This document shows, piece by piece, positions 60,389 through 64,000 of a stretch of DNA of 64,000 nt (positions are counted from its first letter, which is position 1; each line of letters starts with the position of its first letter). The position numbers and the translations under genes were made by a program. The notes under the pieces are model-generated. The model did no database searches and was not told the origin of the DNA. It worked only from the letters and a program-made list of their open reading frames with translations. The DNA is from Tolypothrix sp. PCC 7910 (lineage in GTDB: Bacteria > Cyanobacteriota > Cyanobacteriia > Cyanobacteriales > Nostocaceae), in NCBI RefSeq assembly GCF_011769525.1, contig NZ_CP050440.1:3721501-3785500 (forward strand), written 5' to 3'.

Positions 60389-61789
60389 ATGGAAGTCTAC
60401 TGCACTCGTCCACGCTGTCCACGTCCTCAAAACTATTTTGCGGATTTGGATGATCACACGACCCTGAAAACAGCACAACAAAAATACTGCACTGCCTGTG
60501 GAATGCCATTGATGCTAGATGGTCGATATGTACCCATCAAGTTGTTAGGTAGAGGTGGTTTTGGAGCAGCATTTTTGGCACTAGATCGCCGGATTCCGGG
60601 AATGCGCCAATGTGTAGTGAAGCAGTTTCAACCTACAGGCAATTTAACATCTACTCAACTGCATCTAGCACAACAGTTATTTGAAAGAGAAGCAGAAGTT
60701 CTAGCCCATATAGGCAACGAACACGACCAAATACCGGATTTATTTGCCTTTTTTCCGATTACAGTTCAAGGCTTGCAACCAGGACAGCAAGATCAATTTT
60801 TTTATTTAGTCCAAGAATATATTAACGGGCAGAATCTTGAGGAAGAATTAGTTGAAAAAGGTAGATTTTCCGAACCAGAAATTTTCGAGGTACTGCAAGA
60901 AATCCTCAAGGTACTAAAGTTTGTTCATGAACGAGGCATTATCCACAGAGATATTAAGCCATCTAACATTATGCGCCGTCGTGATGGCAAACTGTTTTTA
61001 TTAGATTTTGGTGCAGTTAAGCAAGTGACTAATTCCCCAGCTGCTTCTTCCACAGGAATTTATTCTATGGGATTTGCACCGCCTGAGCAGATGGCTGGAA
61101 ACCAGGTTTTCCCCTCTACAGATTTATATGCTTTAGCTGTAACTGTTTTGACCTTATTGACTGGTAAGGAAGCAACTAAGCTATTTGATGGCTATAGTAA
61201 CCAGTGGATATGGCGCACCCTAGTAAATGTTCAACCGCGCCTAGCTGATATTTTAGATAAGATGTTACTGCCTGCTGCTAATCAACGCTTTCAGTCAGCA
61301 CAAGAAGTTTTAAATGCACTAGCTGAAATCAACCCATCACAGTTGACACCGCCAACACAAATTTCACCGAAATCGCGGACATCACCACCAGCCGTAAAAA
61401 GTTCGCGTGCTGCTGTTTCACCTTCGTTACCACCAGTAGCAGCTTTTTCAACCTGGGAATTATTAGCGGGAGCAGCTTTTAGCGGGTTTGAAGGTGCATT
61501 AATTGCGATCGCTGTTTTTAGTTTGTTACATAACTTAATTACTACTCTCAGCATTTCCGCTGTAATTTTGGGGATGCTAATTTTCGCCCAAACTAGAAGG
61601 TGGATTGAAAAGTTAGATTTATTAATTATTCCGGGAATTAGTTTTGCAATTATCTTTTTTCTGCCTTTATTACGTAGTGAACTTGGTATTCAGCAGGTAG
61701 TTGTATTAGCAGTTGCGGCTGCCTTAGTCAGTATTGCCTTAACAGCTTTATTTCGGTTGATTTACAAATTACTTTCTTTAATTCTGTGA
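60389..61789 (+). CDS. Zinc-ribbon Ser/Thr protein kinase with C-terminal membrane helices
   Basis: A 466-residue Hanks-type kinase. The N-terminus (1-40) has four cysteines in two pairs (YCTRPRC and YCTAC), a zinc-ribbon module frequent in cyanobacterial kinases. The kinase domain (about 48-315) has the Gly loop GRGGFGAAF, VVK (Lys of VAIK), HRDIKPSN, DFG and APPEQ. A Pro/Ser-rich linker (about 325-360) leads to about four helices (about 360-466), so it is membrane bound. The signal and targets are unknown. It starts at ATG. The PstS-like gene downstream is probably a separate unit with its own Pho box. Confidence 0.92.
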   Translation: MEVYCTRPRCPRPQNYFADLDDHTTLKTAQQKYCTACGMPLMLDGRYVPIKLLGRGGFGAAFLALDRRIPGMRQCVVKQFQPTGNLTSTQLHLAQQLFEREAEVLAHIGNEHDQIPDLFAFFPITVQGLQPGQQDQFFYLVQEYINGQNLEEELVEKGRFSEPEIFEVLQEILKVLKFVHERGIIHRDIKPSNIMRRRDGKLFLLDFGAVKQVTNSPAASSTGIYSMGFAPPEQMAGNQVFPSTDLYALAVTVLTLLTGKEATKLFDGYSNQWIWRTLVNVQPRLADILDKMLLPAANQRFQSAQEVLNALAEINPSQLTPPTQISPKSRTSPPAVKSSRAAVSPSLPPVAAFSTWELLAGAAFSGFEGALIAIAVFSLLHNLITTLSISAVILGMLIFAQTRRWIEKLDLLIIPGISFAIIFFLPLLRSELGIQQVVVLAVAAALVSIALTALFRLIYKLLSLIL

Positions 61790-61920
61790 ACTATTAGCAA
61801 TCTAATGAAATTAATTTCATAGGTTAGCTATTTTACAAATGATTACACTTTATTAAAGCAGTTTAATAAGCTGCAAATTATTTATTTTTTAATATTTACT
61901 GCAGCGAATAACAATCAAAG

Positions 61921-61939
61921 CTTAACCTTCTGTTAACCT
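61921..61939 (+). promoter_or_regulatory. Candidate Pho box (SphR/PhoB binding site)
   Basis: CTTAACCT and GTTAACCT are separated by three bases, matching the 8-base direct repeats with 3-base spacing reported for cyanobacterial Pho boxes. The site lies 57 bases upstream of the ATG of the PstS-like gene and suggests induction by phosphate limitation. Confidence 0.75.
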
Positions 61940-61995
61940 CTAAATATTTTCAAAATGGGACATTGCCTGTATATCCACAAATCAAAACTACAACT

Positions 61996-63036
61996 ATGTC
62001 GCCAAGGAACGGAACAAATGAAACTGGTGTTTTGGTTTTAGCTTTGACGATCACACTAGGGTTAGTGGGTGTTGTATTTTGGTGGTTGGCTAATAACTCT
62101 GGTGTAATTGATAGTTTTACTAATAATCCATCCCGCCAAGTTTTGCAGCCGCAGAATGACATTGCTCAAAAAACAAATCCTCTTCCTTCCGGCTTATTTA
62201 GTTATGGGGGAAGTACAACTTGGGCCCCCATTCGCAAAGAAGTAGAACCAGGAATGCAAAAGCTTTGGCCCCAGTTTCAATTACGTTATACAGATCCCAC
62301 AACTGGTGCGCCTGGATCTGGTACTGGGATTAAAATGCTTTTGGATAACCAGCTGGCTTTTTCTCAGTCATCTCGCTCATTGAAAGATGAGGAATACCAG
62401 AAGGCTCAACAAAGAGGGTTTAAACTCAAAGAAATTCCCGTGGCAATTGATGGGATTGCGATCGCAGTTCATCCAAGCCTCAAAATTCCTGGTTTAACTC
62501 TGGCACAGCTTAAGGATATATATACGGGCAAACTGACTAACTGGCGACAAGTGAATGGCCCCAATTTACCGATTACAGCTTACTCTCGCCGTTTAGAAGA
62601 AGGAGGCACCATCGAATTTTTCGATCAAAATGTTATGGCAAGTGAAAAATTTGGTGCCAATGTAAAATTTATCGCCACGACAACTCAAGCTTTAAAGGAA
62701 GTGGCAAAGAATCCTGGCGCAATTTATTATGCTTCTGCTCCGGAAGTAGTTGGACAATGTAGTGTTCAACCTTTACCCCTAGGACGGACATTAGATCAAC
62801 TCATTCCACCTTACAAAGAACCTTTTGTTCCTCTAGAACAGTGTCCGCAACAGCGTAACCAAATAAATGCTACCGCCTTTCAAAAAGCTGAATACCCGAT
62901 TACTAGGCGATTATTTGTCATTGTGAAACAAAATGGACAAGGCGATCAGCAAGCAGGAGAAGCTTATGCTAATTGGCTGCTGACACCTCAAGGTCAAGAA
63001 TTAATTGCTAAAGCCGGATTTGTCAGAATTCGCTAA
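61996..63036 (+). CDS. Membrane-anchored PstS-like phosphate-binding protein
   Basis: A 346-residue substrate-binding protein of the phosphate ABC family, started at the ATG at 61996 (a TTG at 61963 is the longer alternative). It has a single N-terminal membrane anchor (about 8-32, VLVLALTITLGLVGVVFWWLA) instead of a lipobox. The PBP-like domain begins FSYGGSTTWAPIRKE, and has GAPGSGTGIK, AFSQSSRSL, IAVHPSLKIPGLTLAQLKDIYTGKLTNW and SRRLEEGGTIEFF. A Pho box lies upstream. No pst permease or ATPase follows within the window. It may act as a phosphate scavenger or sensor. A tandem paralogue follows. Confidence 0.9.
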   Translation: MSPRNGTNETGVLVLALTITLGLVGVVFWWLANNSGVIDSFTNNPSRQVLQPQNDIAQKTNPLPSGLFSYGGSTTWAPIRKEVEPGMQKLWPQFQLRYTDPTTGAPGSGTGIKMLLDNQLAFSQSSRSLKDEEYQKAQQRGFKLKEIPVAIDGIAIAVHPSLKIPGLTLAQLKDIYTGKLTNWRQVNGPNLPITAYSRRLEEGGTIEFFDQNVMASEKFGANVKFIATTTQALKEVAKNPGAIYYASAPEVVGQCSVQPLPLGRTLDQLIPPYKEPFVPLEQCPQQRNQINATAFQKAEYPITRRLFVIVKQNGQGDQQAGEAYANWLLTPQGQELIAKAGFVRIR

Positions 63037-63362
63037 TAAAATATTTGTTATTTAAACTACACTCTCAAATAGCCAATCAATTTTGGATATTAAATTTACT
63101 CTCAGCTTTCTTAAAAGTTTACAGCAAGGTTTACAGCCCAAAATGTAATTGAATATTTTGGTTATTTCCATAGTTAAAACTATAGCGGTTCTCGTTTCAG
63201 TGCCATACACTCTGGCAATGGAAAGAAACTAATGCAGTAGGGATTATTCAACCCGAAATCACGCCACTGGCTACAGTATGGGGAAGCTCCGCAACACAGG
63301 GGCTCCAAAATCGAAAAATTCGTTCACTACTTGTATTTAACCGACATACAGGCTAATGTGCT
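63037..63362. other. Gap between the tandem PstS-like genes
   Basis: Contains a direct repeat GTTTACAGC (63117-63125 and 63129-63137, start-to-start 12 bases), which is not a canonical Pho box spacing. A GGCTCC/GGAAGC-rich dispersed repeat patch lies near 63280-63305. No gene. Confidence 0.4.
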
Positions 63363-64000
63363 ATGTCTCAAAAAAATGAAACTCCTATTCTGATTTTGTC
63401 TCTATTAATCACCGTTGGGTTAGTAGCTGGTGCTTTTTGGTGGTTTATCAGAAATAATAATTTTAATCTTAATCAAAGTATTTCTCGCAATACAAATCAG
63501 CCCCAGGCGACAACAGAAAAACCTAGTGGCAAAAGTTTTGCCACTGTCCAAAATGTCCCTACAGGATTATTTAACTATGGAGGCAGTACATCTTGGGCAC
63601 CAATTCGGCTGACGGTTGACTCAGCAATTACAGCTACTAGACCAGAGTTCCGCTTGCGTTATGTAGAGCCTAGCAATGGTACTCCTGGTTCTGGTACTGG
63701 TATACAGTCACTTATTGATGGTCAACTAGCTTTTGCCCAATCCTCTAGACCACTTCTCGATCAAGAATTAAGCCGGGCTCAGCAACGTGGTTTTAGCCTC
63801 AATCAAATTCCCGTAGCAATCGATGGATTAGCTGTAGCAGTTAATGCCAACCTCAATATACCAGGGCTGACTTTAGACCAATTGAAATCTATTTACACTG
63901 GCAAAATTAACAATTGGAGCCAGGTTGGTGGCCCAAATATTCCCATTAAACCTTACTCTCGCCGCATTACTGATGGCGGGACAGTAGAGCTTTTTGTCCA
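63363..64000 (+). CDS. PstS-like phosphate-binding protein, runs off the window end
   Basis: An open frame of 212 codons from the ATG at 63363 to the end of the window. The N-terminal anchor is ILILSLLITVGLVAGAFWWF. The rest aligns with the preceding gene: GLFNYGGSTSWAPIR, GTPGSGTGIQ, AFAQSSRPL, AVNANLNIPGLTLDQLKSIYTGKINNW and SRRITDGGTVELF. It is a clear tandem paralogue of the gene at 61996. About 130 C-terminal residues are expected beyond the window. Confidence 0.9.
   Translation, partial: MSQKNETPILILSLLITVGLVAGAFWWFIRNNNFNLNQSISRNTNQPQATTEKPSGKSFATVQNVPTGLFNYGGSTSWAPIRLTVDSAITATRPEFRLRYVEPSNGTPGSGTGIQSLIDGQLAFAQSSRPLLDQELSRAQQRGFSLNQIPVAIDGLAVAVNANLNIPGLTLDQLKSIYTGKINNWSQVGGPNIPIKPYSRRITDGGTVELFV

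Noticed and set aside
63117-63137. Second Pho box
   Set aside because: GTTTACAGC repeats are spaced 12 bases apart and lack the TTAA core, so they do not fit the consensus.

Overview
This window is chromosomal DNA from a filamentous, heterocyst-type cyanobacterium (Nostocales-like: Nostoc, Anabaena, Tolypothrix or Calothrix). The evidence is the very frequent HIP1 octamer GCGATCGC, heptanucleotide short tandem repeats (STRRs such as GGGGATT, AGTCCCC and TTAGTCA) in many gaps, and cyanobacterial gene content: BtpA, NDH-1 NdhF/NdhD, an RbcR-type LysR regulator, GlgB, a VKOR-thioredoxin fusion and Uma2 proteins. No rRNA, tRNA, CRISPR array, integrase or complete transposase gene was seen. The species is not assigned.

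Layout. 0.6-3 kb: coaD with an overlapping coiled-coil gene, then two small conserved proteins. 3.2-7.2 kb: two signalling genes, a PAS-Crp/Fnr fusion and a CHASE2-PAS-GGDEF diguanylate cyclase. 7.9-10 kb: VKOR-thioredoxin and btpA, separated by complementary STRR arrays. 10.6-20 kb: rimO, a DEAD-box helicase, an aldo/keto reductase, dnaK, an acetoacetate-decarboxylase-like protein and an HtrA protease. 20-25 kb: glgB, small secreted proteins and an FtsL-like protein. 25-29.6 kb: ftsI, tsaE with a yvcK-like gene, and ruvC. 29.7-37.3 kb: metH, a hydrolase, a redoxin and pyrH-frr. 37.4-41.5 kb: a pentapeptide protein, a SelD-type FAD protein, and a VTT membrane protein paired with a glycosyltransferase. 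41.7-47.3 kb: a complete branched-chain/neutral amino-acid ABC transporter operon with a Uma2 gene inserted in it. 47.3-52.4 kb: two more Uma2 genes, a DUF2262-like protein, a histidine phosphatase, glucokinase and a secreted protein. 52.9-60.2 kb: ndhD and ndhF, a thioredoxin-like protein, an NnrU/Z-ISO-like protein and the divergent rbcR-like regulator. 60.4-64 kb: a zinc-ribbon Ser/Thr kinase and two tandem membrane-anchored PstS-like proteins, the first behind a Pho box; the second runs off the end.

Most genes are housekeeping, and no novel defence or biosynthetic system is evident. The most unusual theme is repeat DNA inside reading frames. A 159-bp hairpin-rich element flanked by ATGAA direct repeats sits in frame in a Uma2 gene, and removing it restores a normal family sequence. 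The TsaE C-terminus is encoded by STRR heptads. MetH carries a 14-bp tandem repeat in an interdomain linker. The LivF N-terminus is encoded by a dispersed-repeat sequence. The yvcK-like gene has an apparent one-base slip in an A8/T8 run that separates its ATG from the rest of the frame.

Many start codons were moved from the longest possible frame to a better-supported ATG or GTG; this is stated in each entry.
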